64,000 bases of DNA from Neobacillus sp. SuZ13 (GCF_030123365.1 NZ_CP126107.1:5755501-5819500); one strand, 5' to 3'; counted from the stretch's first letter, positions 40,500 to 49,562 are shown. Notes: generated from the sequence alone by a model not told the origin. Numbers and translations are program-made.

Positions 40500-42665
40500 T
40501 TATTCACTTTTAAAGTATACTTTTACCTTTGAACTCTCTAGCATACCGTCACTTTTTACTGTTAAGTATACATATCCCTTTTTTACCCCAATCTGCTTTA
40601 TACGAATTAAAACGGATGAGGATGTTGCTTTCTTTGAGGCAATTTTTTTCTTTTTTGAATTGTAAACATATATCAGGTCATTTTTCTTTAAGTTAGTAAC
40701 GGAAATCAAATCACTCTTTTTCTTGTGATTGGTAATTTTCACTTTCTTGCTGCTTAAAGCCTTTGTTACTTCACCCTTAAATGAAATAGCCGTTTTTTTA
40801 CTTTCTAGCATACCGCTTTTAGTGATCGTTACGTACATAAAACTAGTTTTAGTACCTAATTGCTTTAAGCTAATCGAAATAGATTTGCCGCTCATTACTT
40901 TTTTAGAAACTAGTAATTGGTTGGTCCGAGAATATATTTTGATTACGTCAGAAACAGCAATATTACTAACAGAAACAATATCACTCTTTCCTTTATTATT
41001 TGTCGTTTTCACTTGTTTTGAAGAGATGGTATCAGATTGCTCACCTAAGTAACTAATGGCTACACGATCACTCTCTATTAATCCAGGGATTGTTACGGTA
41101 ACATATAAATTTCCATTTACTTTTCCTAATTGAGAAAAAACAAGTTCTGCCGACGTAGTTGTTGATTTCAGTGAACGAACTGGTAATCCGCCTGTTTTTG
41201 TCGTATAGGCCTTTATTGTTGCTCCTACTGGTATGTTTTTAAACTTGGCTACGTCTGCTTTCCCTTTATTATTTACAATCACAGCGTTTGATTTTGACGG
41301 TGCAGGTGTTAGCACTTTTTTTACTGTCATTATTGGCATCGTCGCTTTTTCACTATTCTTTTTGAAAGTTAAAGAGACTTTTGAACCTGAAGCAAGTCTT
41401 CCGGTTTTCAAAGAAAAATCTCTTCCTTCCGCAATAGGATATGGGCCATAAATCTTAGTTTTTGATGCTGATACATTTACTGATAACTGTTGAATTGTCG
41501 GTGGAGTAACCTCGACAGTTACACTAGTACCAAATGAACTATTACCTGTGATCATTTCGGATGCATCATTAATATCATTAATGTAGACCTTCTGGACATC
41601 TGTTTTTTTAGAAATTGATATGCCTGTTTTAGTTGAATAAGCTCTTACTGAGATAAAATCATCTGCGACTAGATTGCTTACTGCTAATTTATAGAACCCA
41701 AAATCATCGGTAGTCGTTACCCCTAATAGTTCTTTCGTATCTAAATTGGTTATCTCTATACCTTGATTCGGGGTTGCTCGGCCACTAATCTCTGTTGAAA
41801 GATTGGTTATTGGGTTGATTTGTAATCCTGACAAATATTCGGGTTCTCCGTATCCAATGAAATTGTCAAAAATCGGATCGAATACACACACATAAAAATT
41901 AGGAAAAACTCCACCCGTTGCTTTTTCTTTATTAAAATTCCCATTTTCGTCTGCATAGAATTCTATTAATCTATTCCGATCAAAGTAATATGGTAAATAA
42001 CCAACATAATAAAGCAAATGGGCATTAGGAATGGATACAGTCCCTTTTATTCTTTCAGAAGAGTTAGACATAGGATAAATAAAAAGATCCTTTTTAGAGA
42101 GAGCAACGACCTTTTTGATGGTTACGATATCGCCTGTTGATAAATGAAAATTAAAAGTAAGAAACTCTCCAGGATTCAATTTGGGAGCTTTCATATTCCG
42201 CTGTGAGGAAGTCGCTATAACTTTGTCATTTGCAACTAAATCAACTCGCGAAAAACTATTCCCCGAAAAGGTGATATTTTCAGTGTCGGTGTTGACAGGT
42301 GAAACTTGAAATGGCCTTTCGCTTCGCATTGTCACTATTTCATCATCAACAAAATCTCCATTTTCATCATACACTTCAAGTATAATATCTTTTCCTGCAC
42401 TTGGATTATAAGGTTTATAAACCAGTTTAAAATCTCCTTTTTCGTTTGCTTTAGCTCCCAAAATGGAAGGAAAACTATCGTAACCATCAAAGACCTTAAT
42501 TCTAGCATTTTTAACAGATGTGTGGCCTGAAATGTATTCATCTCCAATATAATACCTTTCTATTGTCATTAAATCCGTTTCGGCCTTTACATGTAAGTAA
42601 GGATTAAAGAATGGCATGATCATACAGATAACTAAAGAATAGATAAAACTCTTACTCACCTTCAT
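40500..42665 (-). CDS. secreted protein with C-terminal tandem repeats
   Basis: 721 residues with a signal peptide (about 1-28, VKAET). The N-terminal ~440 residues contain several carboxypeptidase-regulatory-like or Ig-like beta domains (for example GRATPNQGIEITNLDTKELLGVTTTDDFGFYKL). From ~470 to the end are three ~80-residue repeats sharing NNKGKSDIVSVSN, QLGxKxxxxYVTxTKxGMLES and AISxKGE. The repeat tail is very rich in Lys and Ser, like the protein at 34152. No sortase motif; it may bind the wall electrostatically. Confidence 0.7.
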   Translation of the reverse strand: MKVSKSFIYSLVICMIMPFFNPYLHVKAETDLMTIERYYIGDEYISGHTSVKNARIKVFDGYDSFPSILGAKANEKGDFKLVYKPYNPSAGKDIILEVYDENGDFVDDEIVTMRSERPFQVSPVNTDTENITFSGNSFSRVDLVANDKVIATSSQRNMKAPKLNPGEFLTFNFHLSTGDIVTIKKVVALSKKDLFIYPMSNSSERIKGTVSIPNAHLLYYVGYLPYYFDRNRLIEFYADENGNFNKEKATGGVFPNFYVCVFDPIFDNFIGYGEPEYLSGLQINPITNLSTEISGRATPNQGIEITNLDTKELLGVTTTDDFGFYKLAVSNLVADDFISVRAYSTKTGISISKKTDVQKVYINDINDASEMITGNSSFGTSVTVEVTPPTIQQLSVNVSASKTKIYGPYPIAEGRDFSLKTGRLASGSKVSLTFKKNSEKATMPIMTVKKVLTPAPSKSNAVIVNNKGKADVAKFKNIPVGATIKAYTTKTGGLPVRSLKSTTTSAELVFSQLGKVNGNLYVTVTIPGLIESDRVAISYLGEQSDTISSKQVKTTNNKGKSDIVSVSNIAVSDVIKIYSRTNQLLVSKKVMSGKSISISLKQLGTKTSFMYVTITKSGMLESKKTAISFKGEVTKALSSKKVKITNHKKKSDLISVTNLKKNDLIYVYNSKKKKIASKKATSSSVLIRIKQIGVKKGYVYLTVKSDGMLESSKVKVYFKSE

Positions 42666-42821
42666 ATAAACTCCTTATTTCATTTGACATATTTTTCATT
42701 TTACAATTATTAGGTATAAGCGTCTACGCTATTTGAATCATTTATAAAAATTTCCCTAAACATTTATTTGCATGCTATAGTGTGGTTTATAAAGAATTTT
42801 TTTGAAATGAGGTTTGTTTTC

Positions 42822-43334
42822 ATGAAGGTGATAGAAACGGATCGGTTAATCCTTCGTTGGTTAACACCAGATGATAACGAGTTTATTCTTGAGCTGTTGA
42901 ATGACCCTTCGTGGGTGCGCTTCATCGGTGATCGCGGGATACGTACGTTGGACGATGCTCGAAACTATATTGTATCAGGACCAATGGAGATGTACTCTAG
43001 ACTGGGATTTGGTCTATTTTTGACGGAATTAAGGGATGAAGCCAGGACCCCGATTGGAATTTGTGGATTGATTAAACGGGATGGATTGGACGATGTTGAC
43101 CTTGGCTTTGCCTTTTTAACTAGATTTCAGGGAAAGGGATATGGCTTTGAGGCGGCTGCGGCCACGCTAGAGTACGCAAGAGATGGGCTCGATCTGAAGC
43201 GAATTGTAGCGATCACTTCTAATGACAATGTCGGGTCTGCTCGGGTTCTTGAGAAGATTGGCATGAAGTTTGAGGATATGATTAAGCTGCCGCATGATGC
43301 GGAGGAGTTGAGGTTGTTTGGAGTGGGGTTGTAA
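42822..43334 (+). CDS. GNAT N-acetyltransferase (RimJ/RimL type)
   Basis: 170 residues from ATG 42822 (GAGG upstream). The start VIETDRLILRWLTPDDNEFILELLNDPSW and the CoA loop RFQGKGYGFEAAAATLEYA, then NVGSARVLEKIGMKFE, are typical of Bacillus acetyltransferases of this group. Substrate unknown; closest characterised types acetylate ribosomal proteins or small amines. Confidence 0.87.
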   Translation: MKVIETDRLILRWLTPDDNEFILELLNDPSWVRFIGDRGIRTLDDARNYIVSGPMEMYSRLGFGLFLTELRDEARTPIGICGLIKRDGLDDVDLGFAFLTRFQGKGYGFEAAAATLEYARDGLDLKRIVAITSNDNVGSARVLEKIGMKFEDMIKLPHDAEELRLFGVGL

Positions 43335-43365
43335 TTGAGCCCCTTGCCACCCTCTACCTACTAAA

Positions 43366-43391
43366 AATCCAGGCGGTTGAGCCTGGATCAG
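43366..43391 (+). terminator. terminator of the GNAT gene
   Basis: ATCCAGGC and GCCTGGAT pair around a short loop. A near-identical stem recurs at 55946-55969, and a decayed form at about 45040. Confidence 0.65.
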
Positions 43392-43435
43392 GTCATTGTC
43401 TTTTTTCTCTAGGAATCTCTTTTAATAGGAACCTT

Positions 43436-43553
43436 TATTTACTGTCCACTTTTCATATGTTACTGTCCGCTTTTGAGACTTTATTATCGACTTCTATTGA
43501 TTTACTGTCCACTTTTACTGATTTACTGTCCAAAATCACACATTTACTATCCA
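43436..43553. repeat. Array B: 21-bp-period TTTACTGTCCACTTT array
   Basis: The GTCC core lies at 43444, 43465, 43507 and 43528, with a decayed unit in between near 43486 and one (CTATCC) at about 43549. All fit a 21-bp register. The bases between words vary. Non-coding, downstream of the GNAT gene's terminator. Confidence 0.85.
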
Positions 43554-43565
43554 CAGCCTCAAGAC

Positions 43566-43602
43566 ACTCTCAAACCTACCAAAAAGACAGGCTTTTAGCC
43601 TG
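43566..43602. terminator. hairpin between arrays B and C
   Basis: GACAGGC and GCCTGTC pair around TTTTA. It could act as a terminator or just mark the array border. Confidence 0.4.
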
Positions 43603-43705
43603 TCCTAGGTAACATTTATTCTCATTTTCCGGCACACCAGCCGAATTTCAAGACCTAGTTACCTTTTTTATAATAACCCAGCCGCCTACATGGGACCGAG
43701 AAAAT

Positions 43706-43802
43706 TATATCTGCCGCTTTGGGCCATTTATCTGCCGCTTTTTCATTTTATCGGCCACTTTACGATTTTATCTGCCACTTTTCGCGATTTATCTGCCACT
43801 TG
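43706..43802. repeat. Array C: 20-21-bp-period ATCTGCCACTTT array
   Basis: GCCRCTT occurs at 43713, 43734, 43754, 43774 and 43795 (steps 21, 20, 20, 21). It is a paralogue of array D at 55.8 kb, with several of the same between-word bases in the same order. Confidence 0.9.
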
Positions 43803-43989
43803 CCATTTTGCCCCTTTTTTCCTAGTTCATATAATAATTCTTCAAAAAAATAGCCCTGAAGACTGTTCGAAAACAATCCTCGAGGGCATCAAGTAATATA
43901 TCAAAGGGGGTCTTGAAAAAGATTATCTTTATAATAGTTGATTATTCTTAAGAAAATCTTAACATCCTGCATTAGAAGCCGTTTCACCG

Positions 43990-44328
43990 CTACTTTTTAA
44001 ATTTGTCTGTAATTTTACTAAAGAATGGAACCATTCCTTTAAATAAGGGTTTATATTGTTCGGTTGTCTTGATGAGAGTGTCATAGGTTTCAAACAACAA
44101 TTCTATATCCACATTGTTCATGAAATCCTCCACTTTATTCTGAACAGGTTGCTCCTGATCCTGCTTTTGTTCATTCTCCTTTTTTCTGCGTCCAAAAAAC
44201 CAATCTGCTCGGGAATCTGAGCTGCCTTTAGAATGGGATGTACCTCTTGGCTCACGATTGCCAAACATTATTCTTGAAAAATGGTCGACATCTCTTTTCG
44301 ACCCTCGATGATGCTCATTATCCTCCAA
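43990..44328 (-). CDS. hydrophilic protein, possible spore protein
   Basis: 112 residues. The first ~65 are charged and low-complexity (HHRGSKRDVDHFSRIMFGNREPRG..., KKENEQKQDQEQP). The last ~45 form a helical segment (VEDFMNNVDIELLFETYDTLIKTTEQYKPLFKGMVPFFSKITDKFKK) that resembles the C-terminal region of YqfQ/VrrA-type coat proteins. The similarity is weak. Monocistronic. Confidence 0.55.
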   Translation of the reverse strand: MEDNEHHRGSKRDVDHFSRIMFGNREPRGTSHSKGSSDSRADWFFGRRKKENEQKQDQEQPVQNKVEDFMNNVDIELLFETYDTLIKTTEQYKPLFKGMVPFFSKITDKFKK

Positions 44329-44406
44329 TAGCTTTCCTCCTCTCTTATTCTCTCTAAATAAGCTATGATGCGTTGTGTACCAAAGTGTGGATACTTGTCA
44401 TGTAAT

Positions 44407-44874
44407 TTATAAATAGTAACTCATAACAATCAGCTCACCTTTTGGTCCCATTCGCCGTTCCCCCTCGTCTATAAACCCGCACTTTTCATACAAAGCTTGC
44501 GCTGCCTCGTTTCCCACGTTAACGGCTAAGACCATTTCATTAATTTCCCTAAAATTCTCTTTTACAAAAGCAGGTAACCGCATTAATGCCTGTTTTGCAT
44601 ACCCCTTGCCTTGGTGACGAAAATCGGTTGAAAAGGCTCTTAACAAAATGGCGTGGTCATTGTCCGAATAGGGTTTGACCCCCTCATTAATATGTAAAAC
44701 GAAAAACGTGACGAGCTCATTGTTTTCCATGGCTAAGATGGAAGAACGCTCGGAATCTTCGTTTGATAGTTTGATACAATCTTTTGGATCACCCGTATAG
44801 CGACGCTGGTCCTCGCTTAGTTGATACTGGCCAATTGCAACTTTGAAACTCTCATTATAAAAATAAAATTGCAA
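44407..44874 (-). CDS. GNAT N-acetyltransferase
   Basis: 155 residues with the acetyl-CoA loop FRHQGKGYAKQALMRLP (about 88-104) and NVGNEAAQALYEKCGFIDEGERR. GGGGGAG lies before the ATG. Third acetyltransferase in 6 kb, but the three are not obviously close paralogues. Substrate unknown. Confidence 0.87.
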   Translation of the reverse strand: MQFYFYNESFKVAIGQYQLSEDQRRYTGDPKDCIKLSNEDSERSSILAMENNELVTFFVLHINEGVKPYSDNDHAILLRAFSTDFRHQGKGYAKQALMRLPAFVKENFREINEMVLAVNVGNEAAQALYEKCGFIDEGERRMGPKGELIVMSYYL

Positions 44875-45156
44875 TGTAGACTCCCCCTTTCAAAAAGAAC
44901 GCCCTATTTTAATAGTATTATAATACTTTTACCAATAAATAACTGTCCACCATTTATTTCCTTTCTATTATATTTTAACAGGTAATTTATACTAGATTAT
45001 TTGTGGCACGATTACCGTGATACATATAAACCTACCAAAAATTTAGGCGCTCGAGCTTGGATTTTTTCGAAAAATCCCCATACCCTTTTTACACGCTTAT
45101 CTGTCCTTTTTCCTACTATTCATTCATATTTTGGGAGGAAAAAATTAAATTCACTT

Positions 45157-45339
45157 ATGAGATTTAGAGGTCAACCTATTGAAATTAGAGATCATTTTGG
45201 TAGAGTTCATCGAGGATTCATGGATGGGTTTGACCCTCCAGGAAGAGGCGTGTTTATTCGGGATGGCTTTTTTGGAAGAAGATTTATCCCCTTCTTTGTC
45301 ATCTTTGCTATCTTCTTCAGAGGACGCCGCATTTTCTAA
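45157..45339 (+). CDS. small basic/aromatic protein (unknown)
   Basis: 60 residues from ATG 45157. It begins MRFRGQPIEIRDHFGRVHRGFMDGFDPPGRGVFIRDG and ends with a hydrophobic-aromatic segment (FIPFFVIFAIFFRGRRIF). The layout recalls short Sm-like-barrel or coat-associated proteins in Bacillus, but I do not recognise the family. A longer open frame back to 45001 runs over a hairpin and is unlikely to be coding. The nearest GGGAGG is 16-17 nt upstream, so the start is uncertain. Confidence 0.5.
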   Translation: MRFRGQPIEIRDHFGRVHRGFMDGFDPPGRGVFIRDGFFGRRFIPFFVIFAIFFRGRRIF

Positions 45340-45474
45340 AAAAACCGCTGATAAATGAATTAACATGATGAAAGGAAGAGCCTGTCTATTTTAGGTTCTT
45401 TCTTTCATTATGCCTGGAAGATTGCTTTATGTTTATTTTGAAATCTTTCTTAGTTATTGGGAATTTAATGCCGT

Positions 45475-45560
45475 GGTGCAGACAAAATGACCGCTGCGCC
45501 GATCAGCCAGATTCCGGCACCGACCCAATCGTATAAATCCGGGGTTTTGTGCAAATTCAA
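45475..45560 (-). pseudogene. C-terminal remnant of a UPF0060 (YnfA-like) membrane protein
   Basis: The minus strand encodes HKTPDLYDWVGAGIWLIGAAVILSAPRH before a stop, which is the conserved last quarter of YnfA/YfjF-type proteins (KPDxYDWIGA...APR). Everything upstream is missing; array E begins exactly where the gene breaks off. Confidence 0.75.
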
Positions 45561-45625
45561 CACGGTTTAGTACAATTTCTAATGGGTTATGTACGAAAAT
45601 CATAGGGTTTTATACAATTAGACAA
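45545..45625. repeat. Array E: 21-bp-period TTTTGTACAATT array
   Basis: Core words GTGCAAA (45549), GTACAAT (45570), GTACGAA (45591) and ATACAAT (45612) are exactly 21 bp apart. The end flank ACAATTAGACA.TAT.TGG is shared with array F at 61 kb. The first unit overlaps the UPF0060 remnant. Confidence 0.88.
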
Positions 45626-45799
45626 TATCTGGTAAATAACCACTCCAAAATGGGGACTCAATTCGAATAAAATACAGTATAATTGCGGATTTTTCAAACA
45701 GGTTGGCACTTGTCCAATCACCTTTCCCTGTAAAAAATATAATAACGTTGAGGATAGATTTTTACATCCTAATTACCAGTAAAAGGTGGTGAAACATTC

Positions 45800-45922
45800 A
45801 TGGGCTGCGGATATGGATATGGCGGCGGTTATGGCGGCGGTTACGGCTACGGCAGTACTTTCGTTTTAATCGTTGTACTTTTCATCTTGTTGATCATTGT
45901 AGGCGCTACTTTTGTTGGCTAA
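45800..45922 (+). CDS. YjcZ-family sporulation protein
   Basis: 40 residues: a Gly/Tyr-rich head (GCGYGYGGGYGGGYGYG) and a hydrophobic tail (TFVLIVVLFILLIIVGATFVG), the YjcZ pattern. AAAGGTGGTG precedes the ATG. Members are small membrane-associated spore proteins of unknown role. Confidence 0.88.
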   Translation: MGCGYGYGGGYGGGYGYGSTFVLIVVLFILLIIVGATFVG

Positions 45923-45946
45923 TCTAACATGCCAATCGATTGAAGG

Positions 45947-45986
45947 CAAGAAGGACAGATTCGAGTAATCTGTCCTTCTTTTCTTA
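45947..45986 (+). terminator. terminator of the YjcZ gene
   Basis: A 14-bp stem (AAGAAGGACAGATT with AATCTGTCCTTCTT), loop of 5 nt, then TTC TT. Confidence 0.85.
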
Positions 45987-46034
45987 CATTAACTTTTATT
46001 CTCAAACACACCTTCAGATAGTTGGATTAATTCT

Positions 46035-46799
46035 CTATTTCTTCCCCATAAGCATACCATTCTCACTGTCCAGCAGGCTTTTAGCTTTCTGATAATCATC
46101 CAAGTCCGCTTTTATATCTGCCTGTAATTTCTCTTTAAAATGGCGGTATGAAACCTCCCATTCAACTAAACTTTCAAAAAGTTTTGAAAAACTCGGCTTC
46201 ATACTTTCCCAATTGGAATAAATGTTATTACACCTTTCCAATAAATCTTCACGGTAGTATAGTTGTTCCGCTAACTCCAGACCTTTAGCTGTCTCGACCT
46301 CAAAAACCTCTTGAATAGCATTGGCTGCCAATAATTCATTTTCGATTTGTGGTTGCACATCTAATTCCAAACGATGATCAGCATCAATTTCCAGTTCTTC
46401 TTGACTAGCATCCGTTCCCAAACGTGGTGCATGCTCTTCCAATGCCAAACGATAATCAGAAACGATTTCAAGCTCTTCTTGAGAAGCGGCTGATTCCAAT
46501 AATTCTTCATGGATTTGTGTTTGCTCTTCTATTTCCAAACGATGGTCGGAATCGAAATCCGTTCCTTTGAATACCTGTTCCCACTGTTCATATAGGCCTT
46601 TAGCTGTTAGATAGTCCTCGAATTCCACGTTTTCATCTGCTTGTAATTTCTCTTGTAATTGACGGCAAGCCCCTTCCCACTCCTCTAAACTCTCCGTATC
46701 CAAGCGGCTTGAAACTTTTGGTTTCAAACTATTACAATAAGAATTAAAGTTATTACACCATTCCAACAATTCATCACGGTATTGTTTTCGATATTCCAT
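46035..46799 (-). CDS. acidic coiled protein with internal duplication (unknown)
   Basis: 254 residues, highly acidic and helical, with no signal peptide or membrane span. Residues ~7-70 (YRDELLEWCNNFNSYCNSLKP...) and ~180-245 (YREDLLERCNNIYSNWESMKP...) are copies of one another; both end LQEKLQADENVEFEDY/FKEKLQADIKADLDDY. Between them are three short units containing S/ADH/YRLxLE and ASQEELEI. Each large copy looks like a three-helix segment. No family recognised; GAGGGG precedes the ATG. Confidence 0.6.
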   Translation of the reverse strand: MEYRKQYRDELLEWCNNFNSYCNSLKPKVSSRLDTESLEEWEGACRQLQEKLQADENVEFEDYLTAKGLYEQWEQVFKGTDFDSDHRLEIEEQTQIHEELLESAASQEELEIVSDYRLALEEHAPRLGTDASQEELEIDADHRLELDVQPQIENELLAANAIQEVFEVETAKGLELAEQLYYREDLLERCNNIYSNWESMKPSFSKLFESLVEWEVSYRHFKEKLQADIKADLDDYQKAKSLLDSENGMLMGKK

Positions 46800-47096
46800 T
46801 TCGGCACTTACCCCTCACATCTGTTATTCATTTATTTCTAATTTTTCATGACTACAAATTTATCCTATGTACTACGATTGTCCTAGGATTAGACATTTAC
46901 CCATATGTAGATAACAATATGATGTTAGTAAATACACGGAGTAGGCTATTTGACTTTTTAAAAAGAGATTTAATCTTTCTAAAGTTTTTTCAATTTCAAT
47001 ACTAAGCCAAAATTATGGTATACAAAACGGGAAATACAAACACAATAATTTTGGAAATGAAAACATTTTATATCTGCAGAAAATAGGAGTAAAAAC
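46800..47096. other. divergent promoter region
   Basis: AT-rich, between the acidic repeat protein and a DUF421 gene. Nothing further seen. Confidence 0.4.
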
Positions 47097-47762
47097 ATGA
47101 TTCTTTTTTTAGGTGAATTAATATTGTTATTTATTATTTTTATCATTAGTGTTAGGTTCCTAGGGAAAGCAGCATTAGCTCAGTTAACTGCTTTTGATTT
47201 TGGGGCGATTATTTTTTTAGCTTACTTGGCATTTGCTCCGATTGAAGTAAAAGGACCGATTCAAGGAATGGTCGGAATGCTTGTTATTACTCTTTTGCAT
47301 TTTTTGATTTCAAAACTAAACCTCTATAAATGGTTTAACCATATTATTTCAGGAGAACCTACGATTTTAATCAAACACGGGAAATTAATCCCGAATAACC
47401 TGAAACAGACAAGATTCTCACTTATGGAGTTATTATCGACTATTCGTGCAGCTGGAGTACCCGATATTGAAGACATCGAATATGCGATTCTTGAACCAAA
47501 CGGAGAAATAACCATCCTTCCACAAGTCGATCTAATTCCTGTTACACCAAGGCTGCTAAAAATTGATATGGAGTATAAAGGATTACCCATTGCGGTCATC
47601 TTGGAAGGGAAAATTCAACATAAGAACTTAAAGTTAATTCATAAAGACGAAACATGGTTACATAGTGAACTAGAGAAGAAGGGATATAAAGAGATAAAAA
47701 ATATTGTCTATGCTTCCGTTAGAGATACGAATCATTCCTTAAATATTTATTTAGATAAATGA
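47097..47762 (+). CDS. DUF421 (YetF-type) membrane protein
   Basis: 221 residues with TAGGAG 9 nt before the ATG. Three N-terminal membrane segments (about 3-20, 30-48, 55-73) precede the DUF421 soluble region (RFSLMELLSTIRAAGVPDIEDIEYAILEPNGEITILPQ; VILEGKIQHKNLKLI). Same architecture as the protein at 10549 but clearly diverged. Function unknown. Confidence 0.87.
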   Translation: MILFLGELILLFIIFIISVRFLGKAALAQLTAFDFGAIIFLAYLAFAPIEVKGPIQGMVGMLVITLLHFLISKLNLYKWFNHIISGEPTILIKHGKLIPNNLKQTRFSLMELLSTIRAAGVPDIEDIEYAILEPNGEITILPQVDLIPVTPRLLKIDMEYKGLPIAVILEGKIQHKNLKLIHKDETWLHSELEKKGYKEIKNIVYASVRDTNHSLNIYLDK

Positions 47763-47791
47763 TTGAGCTGCTACTTCCATGAAATATAAGT

Positions 47792-48361
47792 TTACTTCCC
47801 TCCAATCCACGAAGTGGTTAGACCAACAGTGGTAATAGCCACACATGAATAAAGAACGGAGTCTAATGAGAGTAAAGTCAGACTTGCCACAACAATAAGA
47901 CCATCAATGGCTATAATTACTATGGCTATATCTACAGTAAAGGTTTTAGAAATGATTTTAGCTAGTAAATCAGTCCCTCCAGTGCTTGTCTGATATCGGA
48001 GCATTAAACCAACACCCATTCCAATGAGTACCCCTCCTATTAATGCGCTTAAAAGGTGGGAAAGGTAAATTTGCGAACGAAGCGGAGCAAGCAAATCAAT
48101 AAACAAAGAAGACACCAAGAGCCCTTGTAAACTACTAAAAAAATATCCCCTTTTATTCATTGATGCGTATATACAGATTGGGAGGCTCAAAGCGACCATT
48201 GTAATCCCTGTCTGAAAATCAAAGAAGTAATGAAGTATCAATGCAATTCCAAGGATTCCACCGTCAATTAAATGATTAGGCACCAAGAACCCATTAACCC
48301 CAATTCCTAATAAAAAGCTGCCAATAATCGTAGCCATTAATTTTTGAAAAATAACGATCAC
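47792..48361 (-). CDS. YitT-family membrane protein (short form)
   Basis: 189 residues with about five membrane segments. FLLGIGVNGFLVPNHLIDGGILGIALILHYFF and GGVLIGMGVGLMLRYQTSTGGTDLLAKII are the DUF161/YitT signatures. It lacks the C-terminal DUF2179 soluble domain of full-length (~280-residue) YitT proteins and ends at the last membrane segment. Function unknown. Confidence 0.85.
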   Translation of the reverse strand: MIVIFQKLMATIIGSFLLGIGVNGFLVPNHLIDGGILGIALILHYFFDFQTGITMVALSLPICIYASMNKRGYFFSSLQGLLVSSLFIDLLAPLRSQIYLSHLLSALIGGVLIGMGVGLMLRYQTSTGGTDLLAKIISKTFTVDIAIVIIAIDGLIVVASLTLLSLDSVLYSCVAITTVGLTTSWIGGK

Positions 48362-48469
48362 CTTGTCCTGTCTTTTTTATCTATAAATATGTAGCCATTT
48401 AAAAATTAAGAATGATGAGCAAAATTTTTAATTGGCATGGCAGAAATGTATTGGATCTTTAATCAAAAA

Positions 48470-48507
48470 CTAACCCGTAAACGGATATTCCATTTACGGG
48501 TTTTGTA
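48470..48507 (+). terminator. hairpin terminator
   Basis: AACCCGTAAA and TTTACGGGTT around an 11-nt loop, T-rich on the plus strand. Confidence 0.65.
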
Positions 48508-48579
48508 TTTAATACTATTTCAATAAAAATGTATGACTTGAACAATTCAAATACAACATCTCAACGCCAGATAAAAAAA

Positions 48580-48614
48580 TAAAGAGTGGAAAATTTACTT
48601 TCCACTCTTTATTG
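48580..48614. terminator. hairpin terminator
   Basis: AGAGTGGAAA and TTTCCACTCT around a 6-nt loop. It may end the TetR transcript on the minus strand. Confidence 0.6.
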
Positions 48615-48737
48615 TTGGACTGTGAATTGAAAGAGACTTTTGGTTTAATCAAATGGAGGTTCGAAAGAATAGAGTATCTGGATTTGCTGGAGATACGGAA
48701 GAACATAAGCCAATGAGCCCTGGTCAATTCCTGTTGC

Positions 48738-49334
48738 TTAGGAATACTTAGAAAAATAATGTTGAAAAAAATAATCAATTTGATCGCCAATGGGAATTGG
48801 GTTCCAATCTATGGGCATGTTTTTTTTGCAAGCCATCAGGGTCGGAAAAAAGATGGCAGCATGGATTTGCCTCATCATCATGACAAGAACATCCTGATCT
48901 TTCTCTCCCGTAATTTCTTGTAACGTAGCAATAATTTTGGTGAATCCCATTGTTTGCATATAATCTTTGTATTCTAATTGCGACTCAAATGAAATATTGC
49001 CCTTCCCGAGAATTTCCCGGACGAGTTCAGGATACTTTATAATTGAATTTGCAAATTGAACCATGAAGGTTTTTAATCTTTCCTTTGGAAGAATAGAATG
49101 ATCATCTAAAATGAGAAAAGCTTCTCGAAAGGAAGCCAGTAACACTTTCAAAGCTTCATTGATCAATTTATCCTTTGACCCAAAATAATAATTTATTAGC
49201 GCAAGATTAACTTCCGCTGCTGCTGCGATTTTGCGCAAGGTTACATATTCAAGACCTTCTGTCTTAATTAATTCCAGTGTTGAACTCAGTATATTTTCCT
49301 TTGTTGTCCTATCTTTTTCGGAGCTTTTGGTCAT
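48738..49334 (-). CDS. TetR-family regulator
   Basis: 198 residues. An N-terminal TetR helix-turn-helix (ENILSSTLELIKTEGLEYVTLRKIAAAAEVNLALINYYFGSKDKLI, about 12-58) is followed by a helical ligand domain. It is divergent from a DHA2 drug-efflux gene, and repeated TTTAAACG/CGTTTAA words lie between them, so it probably represses the pump until a toxic ligand binds. Confidence 0.9.
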   Translation of the reverse strand: MTKSSEKDRTTKENILSSTLELIKTEGLEYVTLRKIAAAAEVNLALINYYFGSKDKLINEALKVLLASFREAFLILDDHSILPKERLKTFMVQFANSIIKYPELVREILGKGNISFESQLEYKDYMQTMGFTKIIATLQEITGEKDQDVLVMMMRQIHAAIFFPTLMACKKNMPIDWNPIPIGDQIDYFFQHYFSKYS

Positions 49335-49489
49335 CTTATAACTCCCCTAATACACTTGTTTTGGAAATTTATTTGTTAAAAACGTAAATTTAAACTTTGT
49401 TTAATTTAACACTAATACTCATGGTCTTTCTGTGTCAAGGTTCCATTATATTATTTTACCATTTGGACCTCCCATGAATAAATTTTTTC

Positions 49490-49562
49490 TTGACAGATCG
49501 GTGGAAAAGATATAAATTTTTGTTTAAACGTTGTTTAAAACGCCGTTTAATTAATCGTTTAG
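49490..49562 (+). promoter_or_regulatory. efflux-gene promoter with TetR operator candidates
   Basis: TTGACA at 49490-49495 is followed 15 bp later by TATAAA, a short spacing. Downstream, 49521-49562 contains GTTTAAACG, TTGTTTAAAACG, CGTTTAATTAA and TCGTTTAG, related AT-rich words in both orientations. A similar word (TTTAAAC) lies near 49391 on the regulator side. Best read as operators of the adjacent TetR protein. Confidence 0.5.

Larger units (their letters stand above)
48362..48737. other. intergenic region with two hairpins
   Basis: Between the YitT and TetR genes. Apart from the two terminator-like hairpins (48470-48507 and 48580-48614) I see nothing convincing. Confidence 0.45.

Noticed and set aside
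43690..43896. Open frames across arrays C and D that give similar peptides (IYLPLF...FIGHFTILSATF)
   Set aside because: The similarity follows from a paralogous repeat whose period is about 21, a multiple of three. There is no ribosome binding site, and 20-bp steps would break the frame in a real repeat protein.
45001..45156. N-terminal extension of the small protein starting at 45157
   Set aside because: The segment overlaps a hairpin related to the ATCCAGGC terminators and looks non-coding.
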